Below are positions 7,863-16,138 of a stretch of DNA of 19,324 bases, one piece after another. Both the position numbers and the translations under genes were made by a program. The DNA is from CAZIWX01 sp964543125 (GTDB lineage Bacteria > Fidelibacterota > UBA8477), in contig CAZIWX010000044.1 of NCBI GenBank assembly GCA_964543125.1, positions 1 to 19,324 of the forward strand, read 5' to 3'. Within the stretch, counting starts at the first letter, position 1. The number at the start of each line of letters is the position of its first letter. A model generated the notes under the pieces. It was not told where the DNA came from. It worked only from the letters and a program-made list of their open reading frames with translations, and searched no databases.

Positions 7863-9854
7863 ATGTTTAACACCCGTTTGCGGGCCATTGTCCGGGTTTC
7901 TTTATTTTCACTGCTGTGTTTCACGCTTCTACGCTTGGTATTCCTGGCCACCTTTAATCCTCAATTCCGGATAATACCCTTAGGTGAGCTGGTACAGGCC
8001 CTGTATATCGGATTGCGTTTGGATTTGCGTCTGATGGTTTTGATCGTGTTGCCTTTTTTCCTCCTGAGCCTGATTCCGGGTTTGGGATATGATGCTGAAC
8101 ATCCCGGGCCGCGGAAATTCTGGTTGGGCTATTTCACCACCGTGTGGATGTTCGTTTTCATCATTTACAGTATCGATTTCGGTTATTACGCTTACCTCCT
8201 CAATCGCCTGGATGCGTCCGTCATCGCTTTCCTCCAATCACCGCTCACCTCGTTCATGATGGTGTGGGAATCTTATCCCTTAATTCCGGGCTTGTTGGCC
8301 CTGGCGGCCATTGGCTTTGGGAGTTCGAAGCTATTCAAATGGGTGCTCTTGCCCGTGGCTCAAAAATCTCAAACCCCCTGGATCGTGCGATTTTCATCCG
8401 GCTTGCTGGTGTTTGTTCTGCTCGGCGGTATCGGCTATGGCAAATGGTCACGGTATCCCCTGCGTTGGAGTGATGCCTTTTTTTCCACCGATCAACCCGC
8501 CAATCAGCTGGCATTAAATCCGGTCCTGTATTTTGTGAACACCTTCAACCGGCGCCGTACAACCTATGACCTTGACCAGGTAAAACAGTATTATCCGGTG
8601 GTGGCGAATTGGCTGAGAATACCGGATAGTGCCCGGACACCCCTGAATTATTCTCGCAGGATTGGTCCCGATTCTTCAAAATCGCGCCCCTTAAATGTGG
8701 TAATGATTTTCCTGGAGACTTTTCCGGTTTATAAAGTCGGAGCATACGGCAATCCCATGGGTGCTTCCCCCAACTTTGACCGGCTTTCCAGGGACGGAAT
8801 TAATTTTACCAACTACTTTGTGCCAAAATTCAGTACGGCGGCTTCGATTTTTTCAGCCCTGACCGGTCTTCCGGATGTAGCGGTGATTGATCGCAGCACG
8901 ACCCGGGATCCGTATGCCATCAGTCAGCATTTACTCATGAACGATCTCACCCGATACCGCAAGCATTTCTTCATCGGTGGCAGCGCTAACTGGGGTGATG
9001 TGGGGGGCTTTTTCCGGAATAATGTAAAAGGGATTCAGATCCATCAGGAAGGTGGCTATTCCGTTGCGGAAACCAACGCCTGGGGAATATCGGATTATGA
9101 TTTAATGGAAGCCGCCAACCGGGTCATGAAGGCTGAAAAGCAGCCCTTTTTCACCGTGCTGCTTACCGCGGGACATCATCCGCCCTATTCGATCCCAACC
9201 GAGACTCCCGGTTTTGAACGAATACAATTTTCAGAAGCCTATTATAAAAATGGCTTTAATAGTGAGAACGAATTAAATGCTTTCCGCTATATGGATTTTG
9301 CAGTCGGTCATCTAATGGAACTGGCACAACCGGAATCCTATTTTCAAAACACACTTTTCGTGATGTTTGGCGATCATGGTTTTAGTCATAGCCTGAAGCC
9401 GGAACCTCAGGGTGACCTGTCGCTTGATTTTTACCATGTACCCCTGTTGATTTATGGCCCCGGCGCCGGTCTGAAACCCCGAACCATTGATCGCGTTGTA
9501 AGCGAAATCGATATTATGCCTACCATCATGGGCTTTTTGGGTGTTCCTTACACCAATACGGCCCTGGGACGCGACATCTTTGGCCCGGCCCAGTCAATGT
9601 TCCCCAGCGCGTTCATGTTCAGTCCCAATTCCGCCGCTTTCGGTTTACTGTACGATTCATATTACTTTGTGGCTCAAACCCCGGGAACCGGCAAACTGGT
9701 TCTGCCCGGGAGTGCTGACCCGGCTCGGGATGTGCAAAGCCGGTACGGACCTGAATTTAACCAGCTGGAGGAGTTGGCCAGGGGCATTTTGAGTACCGCT
9801 CAATACCTGCGCTATCACAATCAAGTCCCGATTCAGGCTCGGATGCATGAGTAA
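7863..9854 (+). CDS. LtaS-like membrane sulfatase-fold phosphoglycerol/phosphoethanolamine transferase
   Basis: A 663-residue integral membrane protein with about five N-terminal transmembrane segments (roughly 8-30, 55-75, 87-111, 138-158, 176-192) and a periplasmic alkaline-phosphatase/sulfatase-superfamily domain from about 275. This is the architecture of lipoteichoic acid synthase and OpgB/MdoB-like enzymes. Metal and catalytic residues visible: NVVMIFLETFP (278-288, E285 metal ligand), PKFSTAASIF (321-330, with T325 or S324 as the likely nucleophile), AWGISDYDL (406-414), LLTAGHHPPYS (433-443) and MFGDHGFSHS (501-510, D504/H505 ligands). It probably moves a phospholipid head group onto a periplasmic glycan. 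True LtaS makes Gram-positive lipoteichoic acid, so in this Gram-negative setting glycan or LPS decoration is more likely. It starts 3 nt after the GT2 gene. Confidence 0.87.
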   Translation: MFNTRLRAIVRVSLFSLLCFTLLRLVFLATFNPQFRIIPLGELVQALYIGLRLDLRLMVLIVLPFFLLSLIPGLGYDAEHPGPRKFWLGYFTTVWMFVFIIYSIDFGYYAYLLNRLDASVIAFLQSPLTSFMMVWESYPLIPGLLALAAIGFGSSKLFKWVLLPVAQKSQTPWIVRFSSGLLVFVLLGGIGYGKWSRYPLRWSDAFFSTDQPANQLALNPVLYFVNTFNRRRTTYDLDQVKQYYPVVANWLRIPDSARTPLNYSRRIGPDSSKSRPLNVVMIFLETFPVYKVGAYGNPMGASPNFDRLSRDGINFTNYFVPKFSTAASIFSALTGLPDVAVIDRSTTRDPYAISQHLLMNDLTRYRKHFFIGGSANWGDVGGFFRNNVKGIQIHQEGGYSVAETNAWGISDYDLMEAANRVMKAEKQPFFTVLLTAGHHPPYSIPTETPGFERIQFSEAYYKNGFNSENELNAFRYMDFAVGHLMELAQPESYFQNTLFVMFGDHGFSHSLKPEPQGDLSLDFYHVPLLIYGPGAGLKPRTIDRVVSEIDIMPTIMGFLGVPYTNTALGRDIFGPAQSMFPSAFMFSPNSAAFGLLYDSYYFVAQTPGTGKLVLPGSADPARDVQSRYGPEFNQLEELARGILSTAQYLRYHNQVPIQARMHE

Positions 9855-9946
9855 TTCAACCACCAAACACCCGCTTCGGCCGAGGCCTGCCTCGTGTACG
9901 GCATTCCCTCGCCAATGGACGCAACAGCCGGTTAAGGAAGTGCTTA

Positions 9947-11071
9947 ATGCGTAAATGGCGGGTTGGACTGGTTACGGCCTGGGCTGAATGCGGAATGGGG
10001 TATTTGGCAAAAAACTGGGTCTATACTTTCAGAAAGAACCTTGACCGCCTGGAATACCAGATTTATTCCCGGGCGCTCCCGGTCATCGCTCCTTTCCGCT
10101 GGCGGAGCGACAAGGTGGTCACGGGGCCAACGGGCATGGCCATTAATCACGATCATTTTTGGAACTGGGTAGAGACCTTTAAACCGGATGTGATCCTATT
10201 TCAGGATCAAAATACTTATGGCGCCAGCGGTATGCGGGAAGAAACCGCCCGGCTGCGCCGGCTGGGCATTCGAACCATCAACTATCCCGATTGGATAAAA
10301 TGGCCTGACATCAAGAAATTTCAGAGGCTCTACGACGTGCTGCTCACGCATGTTAAGCGAAATTACCGTTGGTTCAGTGAAGCCGGTCTGGATGATACGG
10401 TTTACATTCCCTGGGGTGTGATTTTGAAGCACTTCCCTTTTGTTGAGCGTCATCCGCGTGACCTGGTGAAATTTTACACTAATCTCGGAACCGGCACGGT
10501 GCGAAAAGGCTACCCGCTTATTCCCACGGCCCTGCAGCGGCTGGAGGGCAATTTCCTCCAGCGCCACCTGCGGCCCAAGCACTATGAATACCGGTTCATT
10601 GCCACCGCCGTTGAGCATAGTGCGCACCGTGTAAAAAAGAAATTTATCCGGCAATTTTCAGCCAACTCCCGCTGTGAGTTTACATTTGAAACCGCCGATA
10701 ATCGGGCCGGTGGACTGTTCACGTTAGGCGATGTTTATATTTATCCTTCACTTAGAGAGGGCGTCGGTCTGACAATAACCGAAGCCCTGTGTACCGGTAT
10801 GCCGGTAGTGACAACCGATTATCCAACCATGAATGAATGGTTCGAAGATGGCCGTGCCGGACGGCTCATTAAAACCGCCAAGGTCAAACGAGGTTCGATG
10901 CCGACTCATAAAGCTTATGCCGATGTCCGCCATTTGGCGGAAATCATGGAAGATTACATCCGGCATCCCGGCCAGATTCGGGAACAATCCCACCAGGCCC
11001 GCAAACTGGTGGAAGAACGCTACAACTGGGATCACCGGGATGAAGCAATTTTAAAACTAATAATGGGATAG
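9947..11071 (+). CDS. GT-B glycosyltransferase, GT4-like
   Basis: A 374-residue glycosyltransferase with two Rossmann-like halves. The C-terminal half carries the donor-binding signature VYIYPSLREGVGLTITEALCTG split around residues 263-284, including the E-x7-E pair (E271, E279), followed by MPVVTTDYPTMNEW, a standard GT4/group 1 pattern. N-terminal VGLVTAWAECGMGYLAKN resembles the acceptor-side glycine-rich loop. The start ATG is preceded by TTAAGGAAGTGCTTA, a good ribosome site. A 92-nt spacer after the LtaS-like gene contains only a small CGAGGC/GCCTCG palindrome. The neighbours indicate surface-glycan assembly; donor and linkage are unknown. Confidence 0.86.
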   Translation: MRKWRVGLVTAWAECGMGYLAKNWVYTFRKNLDRLEYQIYSRALPVIAPFRWRSDKVVTGPTGMAINHDHFWNWVETFKPDVILFQDQNTYGASGMREETARLRRLGIRTINYPDWIKWPDIKKFQRLYDVLLTHVKRNYRWFSEAGLDDTVYIPWGVILKHFPFVERHPRDLVKFYTNLGTGTVRKGYPLIPTALQRLEGNFLQRHLRPKHYEYRFIATAVEHSAHRVKKKFIRQFSANSRCEFTFETADNRAGGLFTLGDVYIYPSLREGVGLTITEALCTGMPVVTTDYPTMNEWFEDGRAGRLIKTAKVKRGSMPTHKAYADVRHLAEIMEDYIRHPGQIREQSHQARKLVEERYNWDHRDEAILKLIMG

Positions 11072-11262
11072 GAGTGTTATAAAACCGGGCCTAATTTAGC
11101 AAGGTCGCCTGGTTGTTAACCTCATCATTCGCTTTGCTTTGGAAGGTTTAAAATCAATAATGGGTCTCCTAGGAAAAGGTAAAAATCATGCAGTTTGCCG
11201 GGTTGTGTAAAAACCAGTCGCCAGCGGGTGATCAGCCCGAGTAAAGATCAGAAAATCAGCAA
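11072..11262. other. Intergenic spacer within the glycan cluster
   Basis: These 191 nt hold no recognisable gene. One oddity: TTTAAAATCAATAATGGG at 11147-11164 matches 16 of 18 bases of the last codons of the preceding glycosyltransferase gene (11050-11067). It may be a worn duplicate of that gene's end or simply chance. An internal promoter for the downstream genes could sit here but is not distinguishable. Confidence 0.3.
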
Positions 11263-12183
11263 ATGAAAATTCTCTACATCGGGGTTCATTCACATACGGG
11301 GTGGGGTGCCGAGTATTGGTTGACGGATGCCTTCAAACGGGGCGGGCATAAGGTGATTTCCTTCGATTACCGGCGGCGGCGGAAGCAGCTTTGGCCCTGG
11401 AGCTGGATCGCTCGCAGCGTGGAAAGAGTCGAAAAGCAAAACCGGCCGGATATCATCCTGTTGCAACGCGCTGAAAAGATGCCGCCAACCGTTTTACGGC
11501 CTTGGTCCGCCCCGGTGGTTTTTTGGAGCACCGAGCCCATCCGGTTAAAAAACGATGTTGACCAGCTATTAGCGGCCGGCCGGTTTGGCTGGGTATACGT
11601 TCACTCCCATGGATGTTACGATCGAATTAAGGCCGAATTTCCCCGCTTACTGGACCATTGTTCGGTGCTGCATAATGCTTGTCCCCGAAGCATTATTGAA
11701 CCTGCCGCCGTAAAACGCTCACGGGACCGGTTTGCTGTCTTTAACCGGCGCCTGTCTCCGCGCCGCCGTCACTGGCTGCAATCCGCCGGTGAGCTGGTCA
11801 CCCTCATTCAGGGGAAATTCGGGGAGCCCTATTTTAATGACCTGGCAACCGCCGACGTGGCTGTCAATATTCATTACTCGGATAAAAATACGGATGATTT
11901 CGAGACCGGCATTTTTGAGGCAATGGCTAAAGGTTGCGTGGTTATCTCCGAGCGGCTCCACCCCCAAACGGTTGCGGAGCTTGGTATGGAAGGAGCCCTT
12001 CTCCAGGTAGATTCACCGCCTGAATTGGCACGAATGTTAACCAAAATTAAAAATGATGAGCCTCTCAGGGCAAGACTCCGAAGCAATGCCGCAATCGCCA
12101 TCCGGCGTAACACCTGGGATAACCGGGCACGGCAGTTGCTGGAAAAATTTGAAACCCTGCTCGCAAGCAAAGGAAACTCGTGA
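11263..12183 (+). CDS. Glycosyltransferase, CgeB/GT-B-like
   Basis: A 306-residue protein opening with MKILYIGVHSHTGWGAEYWL, a Rossmann-type first strand. It has FWSTEPIR (87-94) and YVHSHGCYDRI (112-122), as in CgeB-like transferases that read a peptide-like core, and a C-terminal donor-binding segment DDFETGIFEAMAKGCVVISE (211-230) typical of the Glyco_transf_1_2 domain. It is shorter than usual GT4 enzymes (about 350-400), consistent with the CgeB-like group. Its last bases overlap the next gene's start by 4 nt (GTGA), so it is translationally coupled to the 2-epimerase. This suggests it may use a sugar derived from that enzyme, which is inference only. Confidence 0.78.
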   Translation: MKILYIGVHSHTGWGAEYWLTDAFKRGGHKVISFDYRRRRKQLWPWSWIARSVERVEKQNRPDIILLQRAEKMPPTVLRPWSAPVVFWSTEPIRLKNDVDQLLAAGRFGWVYVHSHGCYDRIKAEFPRLLDHCSVLHNACPRSIIEPAAVKRSRDRFAVFNRRLSPRRRHWLQSAGELVTLIQGKFGEPYFNDLATADVAVNIHYSDKNTDDFETGIFEAMAKGCVVISERLHPQTVAELGMEGALLQVDSPPELARMLTKIKNDEPLRARLRSNAAIAIRRNTWDNRARQLLEKFETLLASKGNS

Positions 12184-13199
12184 ATCCCAAAGTAATGATT
12201 TGTTTCGGCACCCGGCCTGAAATTATTAAGGTTAGTTCAGTGATTCAGGAGCTGCAAAGGCGCAGCCTGCCCTTTGTCACCGTGTTTACCGGCCAGCATC
12301 GTGAACTGTTTGAAGATGTGAAACAACTGGTGCCGGAGCCTGATTATCATCTGGGGATTATGCGGCCGGAGCAGGAACTGAATGACATCGTGAGCAGACT
12401 GGCCGATAAATTTGTGCCGGTTTTGAGGAAAACGCGTCCCGATCTGGTTATCGTCCAGGGCGATACCACCACGGCGGCTTTGTGCAGCTTACTGGCCTTT
12501 TATGATAAAATTCCGGTGGGCCACATTGAGGCCGGATTACGAACCTACGACCTGACCAGCCCCTTTCCGGAAGAGGGCAACCGCCAAATGATCTCCCGCC
12601 TGGCCGGCTATAATTGGGCGCCGACCGAACAAGCCGTTCAGTTCCTGCGGGCGGAAAAAGCGCGCCATATTTTCCTCACCGGGAATACGGTGGTTGATGC
12701 CTGCCGGGCCTTCAAATTGCCGATCAAATACACCAATGAAATCCTCGTCACCCTGCATCGGCGTGAAAATTTCGGGGAAAAAATGGCGGCTCAGTTTGAC
12801 CAGTTGGAATGGCTTGCCCGAAAACACCCGGACCTGAAATTCATCTTTCCCATGCATCCCAATCCGAAGGTGCAAAAACTTCGTGACCGGATTCCACATG
12901 TGGCGGTGATCAATCCGCTGCCCTATCCCGCCATGATTGCCCATTTGAGCCGTGCCAGGTTTGTCATTAGTGATTCCGGAGGTTTACAGGAAGAGTGTGC
13001 AACCTTCGGAAAAAAAATCCTGGTCTGCAGAAACAAAACCGAGCGGCCGGAAGGAATCCTGGCCGGGTTTGCCCGGCTGGCGGATGATCGGTTGGTGGAT
13101 AATTTTAGCTGGGCGAACGATTCTCCGCGATGGACCGGTACGAATCCTTACGGCGATGGAACGGCCGGGAAAAAAATCGTGGATACATTGAGCTTATAA
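12180..13199 (+). CDS. wecB: UDP-N-acetylglucosamine 2-epimerase
   Basis: A 339-residue member of the WecB/NeuC family, which interconverts UDP-GlcNAc and UDP-ManNAc or, in hydrolysing forms, releases ManNAc. Key signatures: CFGTRPEIIKV (8-18), VQGDTTTA (92-99, D95), GHIEAGLRT (114-122, E117), PFPEEGNRQ (128-136, E131/E132), VTLHRRENFG (190-199), FPMHPNP (223-229), SDSGGLQEE (264-272) and KTERPEG (286-292). These match the E. coli WecB active-site acidic residues in place and spacing. It is shorter than usual (about 365-390), mainly because the linker between TGNTVVDA (167-174) and VTLHRREN is only about 16 residues. The GTG start overlaps the preceding stop. With NeuB and NeuA downstream it may act as the ManNAc source (NeuC role) or feed a ManNAc-containing glycan. 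Confidence 0.93.
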   Translation: MNPKVMICFGTRPEIIKVSSVIQELQRRSLPFVTVFTGQHRELFEDVKQLVPEPDYHLGIMRPEQELNDIVSRLADKFVPVLRKTRPDLVIVQGDTTTAALCSLLAFYDKIPVGHIEAGLRTYDLTSPFPEEGNRQMISRLAGYNWAPTEQAVQFLRAEKARHIFLTGNTVVDACRAFKLPIKYTNEILVTLHRRENFGEKMAAQFDQLEWLARKHPDLKFIFPMHPNPKVQKLRDRIPHVAVINPLPYPAMIAHLSRARFVISDSGGLQEECATFGKKILVCRNKTERPEGILAGFARLADDRLVDNFSWANDSPRWTGTNPYGDGTAGKKIVDTLSL

Positions 13200-13203
13200 A
13201 GAC

Positions 13204-13953
13204 ATGACCAAACCGGACCATACCATAATCATGCTGGGGTTTAATAATCATGAATTGACCCTTACCGCAATCGAGCACCTGCGGACAAACGGCTGCCAGG
13301 ACCCGATCCTGTTTATTGATAATGGTTCCGAGCCGTCGTTTGAGCAGGCTCTGGCAACCTGCCCGGATATCACTTACCAGCGTAAGAATCAAAATTGCTA
13401 TGTCAATCCGGTCTGGAATGAAGTATTCGAACAGGCGGAAACACGGTTTATCACATTACTGAACAACGACTGCTTTCTGCTGACCCCCAATTATTTCGCT
13501 GAAGTCATTCCTCACATGACGGCCCATCGGATAGTTTTATCTTCAGCTAAAACCCTGCGAGTCAAATCGCTGCCAACACAAATCAAGTCCAATTTTATTC
13601 AATCAATCCGGGAAAGAAAACCCCCGCGATTTAGGGACCAAACCCGCCGCCAGGGCTGGCTCATGACCTTGGATTTAAAGCGCTACCGCCGGCTGAACTA
13701 CCGGATTCCGGATGATTATCGAATCTGGTTCGGAGATGACTGGATTTGGAGCCAGGTCATGCTGAATGGTCTGACGGCCGGAGTCTATACCAACCGCTTC
13801 GCGTTGCATCTTAATACGCCCGTTACCTACTCCCCGCATATTGCGCGGATAATTGAGCAGGATAAAAAAAATCTAACGGAAAAGGGCGCCTGGTTCCGTA
13901 AGGCACTGCCGTTGATTCACCGCCGGACAAGGATTTTCAGCCGCTATGCTTAA
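13204..13953 (+). CDS. Family 2 glycosyltransferase (short)
   Basis: A 249-residue GT-A-like glycosyltransferase. HTIIMLGFNNHELT (6-19) and ILFIDNGSE (35-43) form the nucleotide-binding fold, ITLLNNDCFLLT (83-94) is the DxD-equivalent (NND, as in many rhamnosyl- and galactosyl-type GT2 enzymes), and FGDDWIWSQ (176-184) carries the acidic catalytic-base position. There is no membrane segment. It starts 4 nt after the 2-epimerase stop and belongs to the same operon. The acceptor and sugar are unknown. It ends before a 222-nt gene-poor spacer. Confidence 0.83.
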   Translation: MTKPDHTIIMLGFNNHELTLTAIEHLRTNGCQDPILFIDNGSEPSFEQALATCPDITYQRKNQNCYVNPVWNEVFEQAETRFITLLNNDCFLLTPNYFAEVIPHMTAHRIVLSSAKTLRVKSLPTQIKSNFIQSIRERKPPRFRDQTRRQGWLMTLDLKRYRRLNYRIPDDYRIWFGDDWIWSQVMLNGLTAGVYTNRFALHLNTPVTYSPHIARIIEQDKKNLTEKGAWFRKALPLIHRRTRIFSRYA

Positions 13954-14175
13954 AACTTATCCGTCATCTCCAAGTATTGAGCGCAAGCTAAACGAGCCCC
14001 GGTGGCTTTCGCAATTTAATACAGTCTCCGGAACCGGCGGCATTATTAAGGATTGAAAAAGGTCGCGACTATTTTGCCCAGGGGTCTTACACCTGATGAA
14101 AACAGCACCGGGATAAAAATGGCCCCTGATACGGATTCCCGTGTAAATTCGAGCACTTAATCGGAGGAGCAATTC
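13954..14175. other. Gene-poor spacer upstream of neuA
   Basis: No gene is supported in these 222 nt. Short open stretches on either strand lack starts and family motifs. The spacer ends with a strong Shine-Dalgarno sequence for neuA. It may contain an internal promoter for neuA-neuB, but no clear -35/-10 pair is visible. Confidence 0.35.
14163..14169 (+). promoter_or_regulatory. Ribosome binding site that fixes the neuA start
   Basis: GGAGGAG, close to the ideal anti-16S complement, lies 6 nt before ATC at 14176. The reading frame of neuA is closed by TAA at 14158-14160, and no ATG, GTG or TTG occurs in frame until GTG at 14332, which is too late because it would remove the catalytic N-terminus. 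The site therefore points to the ATC as initiator. Confidence 0.7.
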
Positions 14176-14907
14176 ATCATCGAACCCAAAGCACCCAGCC
14201 AACCGGCTCAAACCATCGTCCTGATCCCGGCCCGCGGTGGTTCTAAAAACATCCCGCAGAAAAACATCAAACCGTTTGCCGGGCAACCCCTCATCGCGCA
14301 TTCCATCAATTATGCCTTATCAGCCCAAAAGGTGAATCGGGTGTATGTCTCCACGGAGGATGCCGAAATTGCAGCCGTGGCCGAACAATTCGGGGCGGAG
14401 GTGATCCCCCGGCCGGTAGCCCTGGCTACCGATACAGCAACGACTGAAAGTGCCATCGGGCAAGCCTTGGAATGGCTGCCGAAACAGGGTGTCCAACCGG
14501 AAGTTATCGTGCTGCTGCAGGCGACCAGCCCGTTGCGGCCCGCCGGCTCCCTGGATGCGGCGTTGGAAAAATTTCACCAGGGCGCCTTTGACAGTCTGCT
14601 GAGCCTTGCCCCCACGCACCGGTTTTTCTGGCGCATTCACAATAATACGGCGGCGGCGGAATACGATTTTAAGCGCCGTCCCCGGCGGCAGGATATGCAG
14701 CCGGGGGACATTCGTTATGTGGAAAACGGCTCGGTTTACATTTTTACCCGGCGCCATTTTGAAAAAACCGGCAACCGGCTGGGTGGCAAGATCGGCTATG
14801 TGATCTTTCCGGAGGTATATAGTCTTGAGATTGACACGCCTCTGGATTTTGAGATATTAGAGCGCCGGGCAAAATCAATGCGGCCAAAACCGGATACAAA
14901 GGAATAA
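14176..14907 (+). CDS. neuA: CMP-nonulosonate (sialic acid) synthetase, apparent AUC start
   Basis: The 243-residue enzyme activates Neu5Ac, KDN or a related nonulosonic acid with CTP to the CMP-sugar. VLIPARGGSKNIPQKN (15-30) is the CTP-binding signature with R20 and K29. QATSPLR (115-121) and ENGSVYIF (183-190) are typical of the family, and LEIDTPLD (217-224) holds the metal-binding aspartates D220 and D224. Length fits bacterial NeuA (about 225-235). The first 52 residues, including the whole CTP loop, lie upstream of the first conventional start codon (GTG 14332), so that GTG cannot be the real start. The initiator is most likely ATC at 14176 behind GGAGGAG; a sequencing error at an ATG is the alternative. 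The stop lies 2 nt before the neuB start, so the two are coupled. The sugar could also be legionaminic or pseudaminic acid. Confidence 0.85.
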   Translation: MIEPKAPSQPAQTIVLIPARGGSKNIPQKNIKPFAGQPLIAHSINYALSAQKVNRVYVSTEDAEIAAVAEQFGAEVIPRPVALATDTATTESAIGQALEWLPKQGVQPEVIVLLQATSPLRPAGSLDAALEKFHQGAFDSLLSLAPTHRFFWRIHNNTAAAEYDFKRRPRRQDMQPGDIRYVENGSVYIFTRRHFEKTGNRLGGKIGYVIFPEVYSLEIDTPLDFEILERRAKSMRPKPDTKE

Positions 14908-14909
14908 GC

Positions 14910-15959
14910 ATGCCCACACTTCAGTTAGGTAGTAAAACGGTCGGTGACGGACATCCGGCCTATATCATCGCCGAAATCGGAATAAACCACCAAGGTGATG
15001 TTAAGATTGCCCGGGAATTGATTCACCAGGCGGCGCGGGCGGGCGCCGACGCGGTAAAATTCCAGAAGCGCAACGTGGACCGCATTTTGACCCGGGCCGG
15101 GTTGGAAATGCCCTATGAAAACCCTAATTCCTTCGGTAAAACCTATGGCGAGCATAAACGGGCACTGGAGTTGACCGAAGCGGATTACCACGAATTGCTC
15201 TCCCATGCCAACGAGGTGGAAATCGATTTCGCCGCTTCGGGTTGGGATGAAGAAAGTGTGGATTTTCTGGATGAGTTAGGAGTGGCTTTCTTTAAAATGG
15301 CCTCGGCCGATCTGACCAATTTGCCCCTGTTGGAGCATACGGCGAAAAAGGGCCGGCCCTTGATCCTTTCCACCGGCATGGCCGATTTGGAGCTGGTCAA
15401 AAAGGCTTATACCACCGTGAGAAAATACACCCCCGACGTGGCGGTTTTACAATGCACCTCCACCTATCCCGTCCGGTTCGAGGAAATCAATTTAAAGGTC
15501 ATGGAAACCTTCCGGCGGACCTTCCCGGAGGCGGTGATCGGCTATTCCGGCCATGAACTGGGGATTGCCGTTTCCGAGGCGGCGGTGACCTTGGGGGCGA
15601 GGATCGTGGAACGCCATTTCACGCTGGACCGGACCATGAAAGGCAGCGACCATGCGGCGTCATTGGAACCGGGCGGGCTGCAAAAATTGATTCGCGATAT
15701 CCGTCATATTGAAGTGGCCCTGGGCAACGGTAACAAGCGGATGCAGGAATCGGAAGCGCCCTATTATAAAAAGCTGGCCAAGAGCGTCGTTACCACCGTT
15801 CCCATTGCGAAAGGCGCCATTATCACCCGTGACATGCTCACCACTAAAGGTCCCGGAACGGGCATTTCACCGGCCCGCATGGAGGAAGTCATTGGTAAAC
15901 CGGTGAAAATTGATCTGCAGGCGGATGTGGTGATCAAAGAGGAAGAGATTGAGTGGTAG
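14910..15959 (+). CDS. neuB: Nonulosonic acid synthase (N-acetylneuraminate / KDN 9-phosphate synthase type)
   Basis: A 349-residue TIM-barrel enzyme condensing phosphoenolpyruvate with ManNAc, ManNAc-6-P or Man-6-P to a nine-carbon acid. Signatures: IIAEIGINHQGD (19-30, E22), VKFQK (49-53), ILSTGM (152-157), QCTSTYP (181-187), GYSGHELG (211-218, metal ligand H215) and ERHFTLDRTMKGSDHAASLE (234-253, metal ligand H236). A C-terminal antifreeze-like SAF domain follows from about 290. The stretch around 68-90, with NPNSFGKTYGEHKRALE, is notably like the animal sialic-acid-9-phosphate synthase and Bacteroides KDN-9-P synthase, which use phosphorylated substrates. This fits the phosphatase gene nearby. 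The start ATG follows GGAATAAGC. Immediately after its stop the hexamer-repeat region begins, and copies of its last bases recur there. Confidence 0.93.
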   Translation: MPTLQLGSKTVGDGHPAYIIAEIGINHQGDVKIARELIHQAARAGADAVKFQKRNVDRILTRAGLEMPYENPNSFGKTYGEHKRALELTEADYHELLSHANEVEIDFAASGWDEESVDFLDELGVAFFKMASADLTNLPLLEHTAKKGRPLILSTGMADLELVKKAYTTVRKYTPDVAVLQCTSTYPVRFEEINLKVMETFRRTFPEAVIGYSGHELGIAVSEAAVTLGARIVERHFTLDRTMKGSDHAASLEPGGLQKLIRDIRHIEVALGNGNKRMQESEAPYYKKLAKSVVTTVPIAKGAIITRDMLTTKGPGTGISPARMEEVIGKPVKIDLQADVVIKEEEIEW

Positions 15960-15968
15960 GACCATTGA

Positions 15969-15993
15969 ATACGAGCACGAGTACGAGCACGAG
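15969..15993. repeat. Upstream hexamer array 1
   Basis: About four units of the hexamer (T/C)ACGAG begin 9 nt after the neuB stop codon. The array is inverse-complementary, apart from T/C wobble positions, to the CTCGTA array at 16093-16116 that closes the first mini S23 copy. Confidence 0.85.
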
Positions 15994-15997
15994 CGGG

Positions 15998-16117
15998 ATG
16001 CGGTTTGATCACGAAAAGTTGGCTGTTTACCGGGTGAGCATCGTGCGGGAAGAAATTCCGGCTTACAAGCACGAGACTGCTGAGTTTTTTATCTCGTACT
16101 CGTACTCGTACTCGTAA
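15998..16117 (+). pseudogene. Miniature S23 four-helix-bundle copy 1 (internally deleted)
   Basis: A 39-residue ORF begins MRFDHEKLAVYR, nearly identical to the first 12 residues of the intact S23 protein at 16446, then continues VREEIPAYKHE, which matches the intact protein's C-terminal VQEETPIYEIEH. The four-helix core (about 100 residues) is missing. The frame then runs through the CTCGTA array as SYSYSYS and stops. It looks like an S23 gene that lost its middle by internal deletion. Confidence 0.65.
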
Positions 16118-16120
16118 TCG
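16091..16120. repeat. Downstream hexamer array 1 (CTCGTA)
   Basis: Four units of CTCGTA in tandem end in the variant ATCG. The same ATCTCGTACTCGT start and CGTAATCGTTAATCAGGA end recur after the intact S23 gene (16861-16904), which defines a common downstream boundary for the cassette. Confidence 0.85.
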
Positions 16121-16138
16121 TTAATCAGGACTTATCTC

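Noticed and set aside
11050..11164. 16 of 18 base match between a gene end and the following spacer as a duplicated gene remnant
   Set aside because: It is too short and AT-rich, and the sequence on either side does not continue the match.
13957..14301. Minus-strand ORF of 114 codons upstream of and over neuA
   Set aside because: Half of it lies antisense to the conserved CTP-binding start of neuA and it has no recognisable motif.
14332..14907. neuA starting at GTG 14332
   Set aside because: It would remove IPARGGSKNIPQKN, the CTP-binding loop, which is encoded in frame immediately upstream behind a strong ribosome site.
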